NCBI GenBank assembly: GCA_965238305.1
Contig: CBDEHK010000001.1
Span: 310,001 to 374,000 of the forward strand
Length of the DNA stretch: 64,000 nt
Source: CBDCGJ01 sp965238305
GTDB lineage: Bacteria > Pseudomonadota > Alphaproteobacteria > GCA-2731375
Direction: 5' to 3'
Shown here: positions 7,966 to 16,595 of the stretch, piece by piece
How positions within the stretch are numbered: the stretch's first letter is position 1
Layout: every line of letters begins with the position of its first letter
Translations under genes and position numbers: made by a program
The notes under the pieces: model-generated
The model's database searches: none
Told to the model about the DNA's origin: nothing
Seen by the model: only the letters and a program-made list of their open reading frames with translations

Positions 7966-9324
7966 GTGACCGACGACACCACCGAACGAGAGGCTTATCT
8001 GGCGCGGACTTTTCGCGAAGCTGAGCAGGCCGGCCTGCGTGTCGCCATCAAAGGTCGGGTGGTTGTATTGCTGCTACTGGGGGCGTTTTTGGTTTGGTCA
8101 CGCTGGTCGAACCCGGCGCACGCGATTGAACTAGGTTTCGGCGTCGCCGGATTTATTGCCCTGGGCCTGGTCCATTACGCCTTTATCGGTAGCCGCTACG
8201 ACCGGGCCTGGCTGAAATACGCCTTTGTCAGCCTCGATATCGCTATCCTGTCAATGTTGATGGCGACGCAACCGCTATTTGAGAGTGTCGATCTGCCCCA
8301 AGCCATAGCGTTTAAAAATAACGTCTTCCCTTATTATTTTCTAGTTCTTGGTGCGGCCGCCTTCAGCTTTTCACCGGGCCTGTTGATTTGGTCCGGGGTC
8401 ATGGTGGCGGCCGGCTGGTTGAGCGCTTTTGCCTGGGCCATTCGCGACATGTCGGGGCGCCTCGACTGGGCCGATATCGGCACGGCGCCGACCACCGAAC
8501 ATTTTATCGCCACTTTCTTCAACCCGAATTTTGCCAGCCTCGGCAGCCGCGTTGCCGAGGCTCTCGCTTACATGCTGGTCGCGATATTAGTCGCCACAGC
8601 CATGTGGCGGGCCCGTCGCATCGTTCAGCGGCAGTTAGAGCTGGATGAGGAGCAGCGCACTCTGTCCGAGGTATTTGGCCGTTACGTCCCAAAAACCATC
8701 GCCGACGCCTTGATCAGCGACCGCGGATTGTTGGAACCGGTGGAAGGCGTCGCAACTGTGTTATTCATCGACGTCGCCGGTTTCACCCGCTTGACCGAAG
8801 CCAGCGGGCCCAGGGGCGTGGTCGGCGTGCTGAACGCGTTTTTCGATGCCGCCACCCAGGCCATCACGCACCATGACGGGGTGGTGACGCAGTTCATCGG
8901 CGATGCCATCATGGCGACCTTCAACTTGCCGGTAAAAGATCCCGAACATGCCGCGAAAGCGGTTCTGGCCGCCCTCGATATTGTCGATTTGGCGGCCAGC
9001 CGGAGCTTCGAAGGCGAGCAACTCTCCATTCGCGCCGGCGTTGCCACTGGGCCGGTGATCGCCGGTAATGTTGGCGGCGGCGGGCGGCAGTCCTATTCGC
9101 TTTACGGCGATACGGTCAATCTCTCGGCCCGCTTGGAAGCGCTTAATAAGGAGCATGGCACGGTCCTGCTAATCGACGCCGCCACCGTTGCCCAGCTGCC
9201 TGATATCCCCTTGCGTGAGATCGGCCAGATCGCCGTGCGCGGTTTTTCCGAACCGGCCGCCGTCTTCACCACCAGCGAAGAAACCAGCGCCCAGTTACGC
9301 CAGAAATTCGGTGGCAATACTTAA
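7966..9324 (+). CDS. Membrane class III adenylate/guanylate cyclase
   Basis: 452 residues from GTG 7966. Residues about 30-215 contain about six hydrophobic segments. A short linker with FGRYVPKTIADALI (237-250) leads into a class III catalytic domain (about 262-425). The metal aspartates are D269 (LFIDVAGFT) and D313 (QFIGDAIM). GDTVNLSARLE (381-391) carries the purine and transition-state contacts. Q309 sits where many adenylate cyclases have Lys, a variant common in one bacterial subgroup, so adenylate is likely but not certain as the substrate. It would make cAMP in response to a membrane or small-molecule signal. No partner gene adjoins it. A second, CHASE2-type cyclase lies at 46429-48654. 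Confidence 0.92.
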   Translation: MTDDTTEREAYLARTFREAEQAGLRVAIKGRVVVLLLLGAFLVWSRWSNPAHAIELGFGVAGFIALGLVHYAFIGSRYDRAWLKYAFVSLDIAILSMLMATQPLFESVDLPQAIAFKNNVFPYYFLVLGAAAFSFSPGLLIWSGVMVAAGWLSAFAWAIRDMSGRLDWADIGTAPTTEHFIATFFNPNFASLGSRVAEALAYMLVAILVATAMWRARRIVQRQLELDEEQRTLSEVFGRYVPKTIADALISDRGLLEPVEGVATVLFIDVAGFTRLTEASGPRGVVGVLNAFFDAATQAITHHDGVVTQFIGDAIMATFNLPVKDPEHAAKAVLAALDIVDLAASRSFEGEQLSIRAGVATGPVIAGNVGGGGRQSYSLYGDTVNLSARLEALNKEHGTVLLIDAATVAQLPDIPLREIGQIAVRGFSEPAAVFTTSEETSAQLRQKFGGNT

Positions 9325-9687
9325 CTTTTAGACGCTACTTTCTTCCGCGGTGGGAGCGGTGAAATAGTCCCGCATTCTGCACTTCAACCTATCCACGACG
9401 TTGTCCTCCAACGGGATGTTTTACCGTTGTCTCGCCACCACCGTATCGATGACGGAAATTCTTCTTACTGAAGAAAACACTAATTTACCTTTCTTTCATG
9501 TATCTAGGGATAGATTGATTGGATAATTTGGAAGGACCAAGGTTTAGGGCGGCAAAACGAAGTCTGCTGCGGCGTTAAATTGCTGCAGATATACGTTGGA
9601 AATTTGATCAAAAATGATCGACGGTCGATTGGGATTTGCCCACCTGGGCGTGCTTGAAACGAACTAAACTGAATGGAGAAGGACGCC
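9325..9687. other. 363-base gap, nothing recognised
   Basis: Between the cyclase gene and the DUF2892 gene. No convincing open frame, terminator or repeat is visible on either strand. The last part presumably holds the promoter of the small membrane protein gene. Confidence 0.4.
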
Positions 9688-9918
9688 ATGATCGGTAGAT
9701 TAAAACTGAATCTGAATAATTTCGACAGAATATTCCGGTTTATCGGTGGATTGATCCTTACTTATGCAACGGCGCCCGGTGTCGATTATTTTGACGATCA
9801 ATTCTTCAAATACCCGGTCCTCGCGTTTGGTGTGTTCAACGTCATATTCGCGCTTGTCGGCTGGTGTCCGGTCTACACGCTCATTGGAATCTCATCAAAA
9901 AAACAGCCACAAGAATGA
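9688..9918 (+). CDS. DUF2892 (YgaP-like) small membrane protein
   Basis: 76 residues from ATG 9688, chosen because GGAGAAGG lies seven bases upstream. An in-frame ATG at 9673 lacks such a site. The sequence has the DUF2892 pattern: an N-terminal NLNNFDRIFRFIGGLIL segment, a second hydrophobic segment FGVFNVIFALVGW, then CPVYTLIGIS. The family forms two-helix inner-membrane hairpins, sometimes fused to rhodanese domains. The conserved cysteine in GWCPVY is present. The exact role is unknown. Confidence 0.85.
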   Translation: MIGRLKLNLNNFDRIFRFIGGLILTYATAPGVDYFDDQFFKYPVLAFGVFNVIFALVGWCPVYTLIGISSKKQPQE

Positions 9919-10067
9919 AATTCGGTCCAGCGTGGTCAAGCCATCCGAACAATTTGGGACGCATGGTCGCAGCTGTCTCTTCGAAGACGGTCATCGACAA
10001 TATCTGCAATCGTCGCTAGCCGATCAAATATGAGAAATTTTCGTGCCGGTAAAAAATATGGAAAATC

Positions 10068-11579
10068 ATGGCCGTCACTGATTCCATAGTCAACGATGTC
10101 GCCGTTCGTACGATGCGAACTGAAGGCTTGCTCGAAGCTCCAAAAACGGTGCGTTTCAAGATTCTCATCGGCGCTGGAATTATATTGATGATCGTCAATA
10201 TTGGGTATTTGTATGATTCCACAAAATCGTCCATCAAACATGGAGCCAGAGTTGAATTCGCCGGTTTCATTGCCAAAATGGTATTCGTGCGTGAGCACCT
10301 GGAAAACGAAGAAGCCGCAACGCGTCAGGGCAATCCGTTACTTTCAAACGAAGACATCGCCAAAAAGCTGATTAACCATATATCGGAGAAAAATTACGTC
10401 GAATATTTTCATATGGTCGCGCCGACAGTCATGCGTATCGAAATTGGAGGATACTCAAATTTCGTCTCCAACAAAATCGATCGCAAAAGTCAACTAGCGT
10501 TGTTGTCGCGCCACGACGCTTCAAATTCTGGTCCATTCATTATGCTTGCTGACGGCAGCCGGCCAGAAGATCTGCCAACAGCTGACAAATACATCCAATT
10601 CGGTGACAAGCGTTACTTGTGCCTGGAAACGACATTTGCAGAAGGGCGTGGCTCCATAACGCTGATACAATTGTCGACGGCGCAATCGGCAAGTGAACTC
10701 AGCGCCCTGAAACATTCGGCATTATATAGTCTGGTTGTCTTCTGGCTTGGCATGTGGGGGGCGATTATTCTTTCTTTATACGTCGAGCGGCGGCTGAAAA
10801 ACTCCCATGTCGCAATCTCTAACACCTTCGACACGCTTATCACCACTAAAGCCGAAGCCGAGGCCGCCAACAAAGCGAAATCGGACTTCTTAGCCAATAT
10901 GAGCCACGAGTTACGCACACCACTGAATGCCATACTCGGGTTTTCGGAACTCATTAAGACAGAGACGATGGGCCCAATCGGCAACGATATCTATCACGGA
11001 TACATCGACGACATTCACTTGTCCGGCGTACAGTTGCTGCGCGTCATTAACGAGATACTCGACGTATCAAGAATCGAGGCCGGCGCGGTTCAACTGGAAG
11101 AGTGCGAAATTGATGTGGCAGAGATGATTAACCTATGCCGGGTGATGCTTGTCAGCCGGATCGAAGAACATAATGTGACCGTGACATTCAATATTGACGA
11201 CAACCTTCCCGCGCTTTACGTCGATGAAACCCGTTTCAAGCAGATCGCGATCAATCTCATTTCCAACGCGTTGCAGTACAACCGGCCCGGTGGCACCGTG
11301 GATGTTAGCGTCAATTTGAACGCGGCAAACAATATGGTTCTAACCGTCGAAGATACCGGCGTCGGAATAAAAAACTCAGACTTACCGAGTATCTTGCAAC
11401 GGTTTGGTCGCACGGCTTCAAGTGAAGTGCGACAAGTCGATGGGATTGGCCTTGGGCTGACCATCGTAAGTCTTCTATGCGAATTGCACCAAGCGGAGTT
11501 CATTCTAGACAGCGTATTCGGTGAGGGAACAACGGCGGCGGTGGTTTTTCCCGCCAGCCGGGTCATTCGTGCTCCCTAG
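10068..11579 (+). CDS. PleC-like membrane sensor histidine kinase
   Basis: 503 residues. Two membrane segments (about 31-48 and 219-237) enclose a periplasmic sensor of roughly 170 residues with no family I recognise. A short coiled linker leads to HisKA with NMSHELRTPLNAILGFSE, phospho-acceptor H280. The HATPase domain shows the N box NLISNALQYN (N400), G1 DTGVGI (429-434) and G2 GIGLGLTI (459-466). The H-box sequence is of the PleC/DivJ class common in alphaproteobacteria. No receiver domain and no adjacent response regulator gene are present, so it is an orphan kinase whose partner is elsewhere. Confidence 0.93.
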   Translation: MAVTDSIVNDVAVRTMRTEGLLEAPKTVRFKILIGAGIILMIVNIGYLYDSTKSSIKHGARVEFAGFIAKMVFVREHLENEEAATRQGNPLLSNEDIAKKLINHISEKNYVEYFHMVAPTVMRIEIGGYSNFVSNKIDRKSQLALLSRHDASNSGPFIMLADGSRPEDLPTADKYIQFGDKRYLCLETTFAEGRGSITLIQLSTAQSASELSALKHSALYSLVVFWLGMWGAIILSLYVERRLKNSHVAISNTFDTLITTKAEAEAANKAKSDFLANMSHELRTPLNAILGFSELIKTETMGPIGNDIYHGYIDDIHLSGVQLLRVINEILDVSRIEAGAVQLEECEIDVAEMINLCRVMLVSRIEEHNVTVTFNIDDNLPALYVDETRFKQIAINLISNALQYNRPGGTVDVSVNLNAANNMVLTVEDTGVGIKNSDLPSILQRFGRTASSEVRQVDGIGLGLTIVSLLCELHQAEFILDSVFGEGTTAAVVFPASRVIRAP

Positions 11580-11666
11580 GCAGAACCTATTTCCTTAGGT
11601 TTGCCGGGCCATACACAGGCGTGTTACTGTTGCGATAGGAACAAAGTTTGAAGGAGCATTGACGAC

Positions 11667-12101
11667 ATGGGCGAATATATTCCACCGGCACTGGATTGGG
11701 TGCGCAAGCAAGTTGAACTTTATGAAGGCAGTGGGGGTACCGAGGGCACGACACTTCGCGATTCCGGGATGCCCTGCATCATTGTCACCCATATGGGTAA
11801 TAAGTCGGGCGCAATCCGGAAAATCCCGCTGATGCGCGTAAAAGTCAATGCGGGTTATGTCCTGATCGGTTCATACGGCGGGGCAGAGAAACATCCGGTC
11901 TGGGTCCATAATCTGCGCGCCAATGGCGAGGTGGAAATACGCGACGCCACCGAAGTCTTCAAAATGCGCATCCGCGAAGTCGAAGACAATCCAGAACGCG
12001 ACAGCCTTTGGGCCGCTGCCGCCGATGCCTACCCGCCCTATAACGACTACCAAGCCAAAACCGATCGCAAAATCCCGGTTTTCCTGGCCGAAGCGGTCTG
12101 A
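11667..12101 (+). CDS. Nitroreductase/deazaflavin-dependent oxidoreductase family protein (DUF385)
   Basis: 144 residues, a typical length for the split-barrel family that includes mycobacterial Ddn. Landmarks are TTLRDSGMPCIIVTHMG, KSGAIRKIPLMRV, YVLIGSYGG, KHPVWVHNLRANGEVEI and the C-terminal YNDYQAKTDRKIPVFLAE. Characterised members bind coenzyme F420 or a flavin and reduce quinones or other substrates. F420 is not universal in Proteobacteria, so the cofactor is uncertain. GGAG lies about ten bases upstream of ATG 11667. It converges on pheT with a small GCGTC/GACGC hairpin at 12106-12118 between them. Confidence 0.9.
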   Translation: MGEYIPPALDWVRKQVELYEGSGGTEGTTLRDSGMPCIIVTHMGNKSGAIRKIPLMRVKVNAGYVLIGSYGGAEKHPVWVHNLRANGEVEIRDATEVFKMRIREVEDNPERDSLWAAAADAYPPYNDYQAKTDRKIPVFLAEAV

Positions 12102-12127
12102 AGCCGCGTCGTAGACGCGCAATCAGC

Positions 12128-14536
12128 CTAGCCCCTGAGCACACCGCCTGTCGCTTTGGCTACACCGGCGATAATTTTGTCGGCGACAGCGTCAATTTCT
12201 TCGTCAGTCAAGGTCCGACCTTTCGGTTCCATGAGGACCGAGAGAGCGATCGATTTCTGACCTTCCGCGATGCCTTTGCCGGTATAAACATCGAAGACAT
12301 TCACCGCGGTGATGAGTTTTTTATCAGCCCCTTTGGTGGCGCCGACCAGCTTGTCGACGGTCGTCTTCTCATCGACAACAAAGGCAAAATCACGTTCGAC
12401 CGCCGGGAAATCGGAAATCTCCAAATTCGCTCGCGCCTTGGTGGCTTTGCTTTTCGGTTTTGGCAAATTGCCGATAAAAAGTTCGAAGCCGATCACCGGC
12501 GCCTTCACGTCCAGGGCCGCCAATATCGCTGGATGGATTTCGCCAAAATGCGCCAGGATCAGTTTTGGACCCAGCTGCAACGTACCGGATCGTCCGGGAT
12601 GATACCAGGCCGGCGCCTCGGCCACCACACGGGCGCTCTCCGCTGGGCCACCGATGGCGGTCAGGGTTGCCAGCACGTCCGCTTTTGCATCATAAGCGTC
12701 GACGGCGCGGATATTGTCGGCCCAGTGCCGGGCGCCGATGGCACCGCCACGCACACCGGCGGCGACCACCGCCTGACCGTCGATGCTCGCGTCGCCATAT
12801 TGCGGGCCTACCTCAAACAAACCGACATCGACAAAACCACGGTCATTGTTGCGACCGACCGCCTGCAATAGGTTCGGCAGGATGCTGGGGCGCATGACGT
12901 CAAGTTCGGAACTGATTGGGTTTTCCAACCGCAGTTCGTCCGCCCCGCCGCCAAACAGCGCGGCAAAACGTTTTGGCATGAAAGACCAGGTGACGCATTC
13001 GACCAAGCCCCGGCTGGCCAACGCCCGCTTGGCATAGGTGACCCGGCGTTGCCCAATCGTTAGCGGCGGTTTTGTCACCGCCGAAGTGAGGGGCAACGGC
13101 ACCGCCGGCAGGTCGTCATAACCGACGATGCGCAGAACATCTTCGACTAGATCGGCTTCGCCATAGACATCTTGACGCCAGGTTGGCACCGTGGCGGTCC
13201 AGACCTCACCGTTGGTTTCAAGTTCGAAACCGAGGGCGGTTAATATTTCTTTTTGACGATCCGCTTCGACCGCCAACCCGCCCAAGGCTTCGACCCGGCC
13301 AGGGCGATAGGTAACATTTTTGGTTTCGACTTCCGGTGAGCCGGCGATGATGATTTCGCTCGGTTTACCGCCGCAAAGGTCAAGGATAAGTTGCGTTGCC
13401 GCTTCCGAACCGGGCACCACCATGGCCGGATCGACACCACGTTCAAAACGATAACGCGCGTCGCTTTCGATGCCCAAGGTGCGCCCGGTTATCGCCGTGC
13501 GGATAGGATCGAACAGCGCCGCCTCCAGAAACACATTGGTGGTTTCCGCCGTACAGCCGCTTTCTTCCCCGCCCATGATACCGCCGATACCTTCGGCACT
13601 TTTATCGTCAGCGATCACGGTCATGGCAGAAGTCAGGGTATATTCCTTGTCATCCAGAGCCAGCAGTTGTTCGCCATCCTTGGCGTAGCGGGCCTGGATG
13701 TTCCCGGTCACCTTGTCGGCATCGAAGACGTGCAGTGGCCGGCCTAGATCATAGGTCACATAATTGGTGATATCGACCAGGGCGGAAATCGGCCTGAGGC
13801 CGATGGCGCGCAGGCGTTTCTGCATCCAGGCCGGACTGAGACCATTTTTGATACCGCGGACATAACGACCGACAAAACAGAAACAGCCGGGAAGTTCGTC
13901 ATCAGCGGGAAAATTCAATGCGACGTTTATCGGGCTGGTGAATTGCCCCGGCACCGGTGGTGGAGAGAAAGTTTTTAATCTGCCTATACCGGCGGCGGCA
14001 AGGTCGCGGGCGATGCCATAGACGCCCGTGCAGTCCTGGCGATTGGGTGTGATCGCGATTTCGATGACCGGATCGTTCAGACCGGCGACGTCAGCAAATG
14101 GTGCCCCAATCGGGGCATCTTCCGGCAAGTCGATGATGCCGTCATGTTCGTCGCTTAGACCCATTTCGCGTTCGGAACAAAGCATGCCATTGGATGCTTC
14201 GCCGCGAATATTCGACGGTTTGAGGAATAGCCCAGTGCCGGGAATAGTGGTGCCGGAAGGCGCAAAAACACCCTTCATACCGGTTCGTGCATTCGGTGCC
14301 CCGCAAACCACCTGGACTTTTTCGCTGCCGGTATCGACGATGCAAACCCGCAAGCGGTCGGCGTTAGGATGCTGTTTGGCTTCCACCACATAACCAACCG
14401 TGAAAGCGGCCAGTTCGCTGGCCGGGTCATGGACATCTTCGACTTCCAAACCGATGGCGGTGAGTTTTTTGACAATCTGATCCAAGCTGGCATCGGTATC
14501 GAGATGGTCTTTCAACCAGGAAAGGGTGAATTTCAT
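12128..14536 (-). CDS. pheT: Phenylalanyl-tRNA synthetase beta subunit
   Basis: 802 residues, the full bacterial length. The N-terminus MKFTLSWLKDHLDTDAS leads to the OB-fold tRNA-binding domain with AKQHPNADRLRVC. The B3/B4 editing region follows (DITNYVTYDLGRPLHVFDADK, then GIGGIMGGEESG), then B5, the pseudo-catalytic domain, and the C-terminal anticodon-binding FDX-ACB fold (SDFPAVERDFAFVVD). It forms the alpha2-beta2 enzyme charging tRNA-Phe. Its ATG overlaps the pheS TGA by four bases (ATGA), so translation is coupled. Confidence 0.98.
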   Translation of the reverse strand: MKFTLSWLKDHLDTDASLDQIVKKLTAIGLEVEDVHDPASELAAFTVGYVVEAKQHPNADRLRVCIVDTGSEKVQVVCGAPNARTGMKGVFAPSGTTIPGTGLFLKPSNIRGEASNGMLCSEREMGLSDEHDGIIDLPEDAPIGAPFADVAGLNDPVIEIAITPNRQDCTGVYGIARDLAAAGIGRLKTFSPPPVPGQFTSPINVALNFPADDELPGCFCFVGRYVRGIKNGLSPAWMQKRLRAIGLRPISALVDITNYVTYDLGRPLHVFDADKVTGNIQARYAKDGEQLLALDDKEYTLTSAMTVIADDKSAEGIGGIMGGEESGCTAETTNVFLEAALFDPIRTAITGRTLGIESDARYRFERGVDPAMVVPGSEAATQLILDLCGGKPSEIIIAGSPEVETKNVTYRPGRVEALGGLAVEADRQKEILTALGFELETNGEVWTATVPTWRQDVYGEADLVEDVLRIVGYDDLPAVPLPLTSAVTKPPLTIGQRRVTYAKRALASRGLVECVTWSFMPKRFAALFGGGADELRLENPISSELDVMRPSILPNLLQAVGRNNDRGFVDVGLFEVGPQYGDASIDGQAVVAAGVRGGAIGARHWADNIRAVDAYDAKADVLATLTAIGGPAESARVVAEAPAWYHPGRSGTLQLGPKLILAHFGEIHPAILAALDVKAPVIGFELFIGNLPKPKSKATKARANLEISDFPAVERDFAFVVDEKTTVDKLVGATKGADKKLITAVNVFDVYTGKGIAEGQKSIALSVLMEPKGRTLTDEEIDAVADKIIAGVAKATGGVLRG

Positions 14537-15612
14537 CGCGACAATCCTTGCGCCAGGTTCGGTATGTCAAGCGGCACGAAGCCATAATGTTTCAACCAAC
14601 GTAGGTCGCAATCAAAAAAGGCCCGCAGATCCGGGATGCCGTATTTCAACATGGCGATCCGATCGATGCCCATGCCCCAAGCAAAACCCTGCCATTCGTC
14701 GGGATCGACATCGCAATATTCCAACACCTTGGGATGCACCATGCCGCAACCGAGGATTTCCAGCCAGTCATCGCCTTCGCCGATTTTCAATTGCCCGCCC
14801 TCATAGGAACAGCGAATGTCCATTTCCGCCGACGGTTCGGTGAACGGGAAGTGGGAGGGTCGGAAACGCATTTCCACATGGTCGACTTCGAAAAAAGCCC
14901 GACAGAACTCTACCAGCACGCCTTTCAGATGGCCCATATGAATATCGCGGTCGATCACCAGGCCTTCGACCTGATGGAACATCGGCGTGTGGGTTTGATC
15001 GCTGTCGCTGCGATAGGTCCGTCCCGGTGCGATAATCCGATAGGGTGGCGGGGAAGATTGCATGGTCCGGATTTGCACCGATGAGGTATGGGTGCGCAGC
15101 ACCATCTGCTCACCGTCTTCCGGCTCTGTCAGATAGAAGGTGTCGTGCATCTGCCGCGCTGGATGTTCGGGCGGAATATTCAAGGCAGTGAAATTATGGA
15201 AATCGTCTTCGATGTCCTGCCCTTCGGCGATATCGAAACCCATATCGGCAAATATCGCCGTCAGTTCGTCCATCACCTGGCTGACCGGATGGATGCGGCC
15301 TTCGGCTTCTGGGCGCGCTGGCAAAGTGACGTCGATTTTCTCGCGCGCCAGCCGGCCGTCTAGATCGGCGCGTTTGAGTTCTTCCCGTCGCAAGCCCAGG
15401 GCATCGTTCAAACGTCCCTTGGCTTGGTTCAAGGCTTGTCCGGCGTCGCGCCGTTCCGCCGGCGAGAGCGCGCCCAGGCCTTTCATCAACAAGCTGACCT
15501 TGCCCTTTTTACCAAGCGCGGCGATGCGCACTTGCTCCAACGCCTCAATATCGCCAGCTTCGCTAATCGCTTGCGTGTAATCCGCTTCCAGCGTTTTCAG
15601 TTCGTCTAACAT
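14533..15612 (-). CDS. pheS: Phenylalanyl-tRNA synthetase alpha subunit
   Basis: 359 residues from ATG 15612 (MLDELKTLEADYTQAI). This matches the family better than the in-frame ATG at 15669, which lies inside the terminator-like region. The N-terminal coiled coil is followed by the class II catalytic core: TALNIPPEHPARQMHDTFYL, LRTHTSSVQIRTM, FHQVEGLVID, and GCGMVHPKVLEYC with GFAWGMGIDRIAMLKYGI (motif 3). It activates phenylalanine and forms the catalytic half of PheST. The upstream hairpins suggest attenuation control separate from rplT. Confidence 0.97.
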   Translation of the reverse strand: MLDELKTLEADYTQAISEAGDIEALEQVRIAALGKKGKVSLLMKGLGALSPAERRDAGQALNQAKGRLNDALGLRREELKRADLDGRLAREKIDVTLPARPEAEGRIHPVSQVMDELTAIFADMGFDIAEGQDIEDDFHNFTALNIPPEHPARQMHDTFYLTEPEDGEQMVLRTHTSSVQIRTMQSSPPPYRIIAPGRTYRSDSDQTHTPMFHQVEGLVIDRDIHMGHLKGVLVEFCRAFFEVDHVEMRFRPSHFPFTEPSAEMDIRCSYEGGQLKIGEGDDWLEILGCGMVHPKVLEYCDVDPDEWQGFAWGMGIDRIAMLKYGIPDLRAFFDCDLRWLKHYGFVPLDIPNLAQGLSR

Positions 15613-15647
15613 ACACTCGCTCTTTGATAGATAAATGAAATCATAAA

Positions 15648-15683
15648 TGAAAAAGGGGCCGCCCCCCAAGGACAGACCCCTTC
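15648..15683 (-). terminator. Terminator or attenuator between rplT and pheS
   Basis: On the minus strand GAAGGGG (from 15683) pairs with CCCCTT, with a G-rich loop between, and five Ts follow. It lies after rplT and 40-70 bases before the pheS start, where other bacteria regulate pheST by attenuation. No Phe-rich leader peptide is evident, so a plain partial terminator is also possible. Confidence 0.5.
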
Positions 15684-15705
15684 AATTCATCACGCTATCG
15701 CCAGC

Positions 15706-15730
15706 GTCAAAGGGCCTGTCGGCGGCCCGG
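15706..15730 (-). terminator. GC hairpin just after rplT
   Basis: On the minus strand GGGCC (15728-15724), seven-base loop, GGCCC (15716-15712), then TTT. It begins about 15 bases after the rplT stop. The short stem and short T run make it a weak terminator; it may instead protect the rplT mRNA end. Confidence 0.35.
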
Positions 15731-15743
15731 CATCAAAAGCCCG

Positions 15744-16109
15744 TTAGGCCGCTTTATCAAGCGCCCCTTTGGCTTCTTCGACCAGTGCCTTAAAGGCCTC
15801 AGGTTCACGGACAGCGATGTCAGCCAGTACTTTACGGTCGACCTCAATGCCCGCGGACTTGAGACCGTTCATAAATCGCGCATAGTTCATGCCATGCATG
15901 CGGCTGGCCGCATTGATGCGCTGTATCCACAGCGCCCGGAAATTCCGCTTCCGCGCCCGGCGATCGCGGTAGGCGTATTGCCCCGCTTTCTCCACCGCCT
16001 GTTTGGCGACCCGGATGGTGTTCTTGCGACGGCCACGGTAGCCCTTGGCCTGATCCAAAACTTTTTTGTGCTTGGCGTGAGACGTCACGCCGCGTTTTAC
16101 GCGTGCCAT
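15744..16109 (-). CDS. rplT: 50S ribosomal protein L20
   Basis: 121 residues, highly basic. MARVKRGVTSHAKHKKVLDQAKGYRGRRKNT and the globular part WIQRINAASRMHGMNYARFMNGLK are diagnostic. L20 is needed early in 50S assembly and in some bacteria represses its own operon by binding the leader mRNA. It lies 18 bases after rpmI in an operon. Confidence 0.99.
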   Translation of the reverse strand: MARVKRGVTSHAKHKKVLDQAKGYRGRRKNTIRVAKQAVEKAGQYAYRDRRARKRNFRALWIQRINAASRMHGMNYARFMNGLKSAGIEVDRKVLADIAVREPEAFKALVEEAKGALDKAA

Positions 16110-16127
16110 TTTGCTGTCTCCTGCGCC

Positions 16128-16325
16128 TTAGCCGTAGGGAAGAAATTTTTTGATGATCCGGGCATCTTCCGGGCTTGCGATGGTGGTGCCACGCAAGTTG
16201 CGAATCTGCTTGTTTGAACGTCGGATCATAAAGTGATTTTTACCGGCCATCGAGCGTTTGACCTTGCCGGAAGCGGTGAGCTTGAAGCGCTTTTTGGCGC
16301 CGCTCTTGGTCTTCATCTTGGGCAT
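16128..16325 (-). CDS. rpmI: 50S ribosomal protein L35
   Basis: 65 residues, the standard length. It begins MPKMKTKSGAKKRFKLTASG and has GKNHFMIRRSNKQ. It is the first gene of the rpmI-rplT-pheS-pheT run. infC, which often precedes rpmI, is instead at 27671-28210, with unrelated genes between. Confidence 0.99.
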   Translation of the reverse strand: MPKMKTKSGAKKRFKLTASGKVKRSMAGKNHFMIRRSNKQIRNLRGTTIASPEDARIIKKFLPYG

Positions 16326-16362
16326 TTGGCTCTCCTATCTAGTGAAAGCTGCGAAAGAACCG

Positions 16363-16430
16363 CCGGGCATGCCCCGGAATGAAACTACCGCGCCACGACT
16401 GGTTCGTTGAACGCCTCCCCGCAGGAAGGC
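16363..16430 (-). promoter_or_regulatory. Leader hairpins upstream of rpmI
   Basis: Two hairpins lie in the presumed 5' leader on the minus strand: GCCTTCC-TGCG-GGGAGGC (16430-16413), and a CCGGG/CCCGG stem around 16363-16376. L20 and L35 operons are commonly controlled through leader structure, so these are candidates. Only pairing is seen; no L20-site similarity was tested. Confidence 0.35.
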
Positions 16431-16595
16431 TGGCGGTTTATAGCGGGGACGGCGGAGACTTGCAAGGATGAAATGGCTATTTTTGACAACTAGCGTAGAC
16501 ACCGCAAGACCGATAACGCACACATAATTTATTAGTATTAATATAAGATTAATACTATAATTACGATCTCTGTATTTGAATAACTGGAACTTAAA

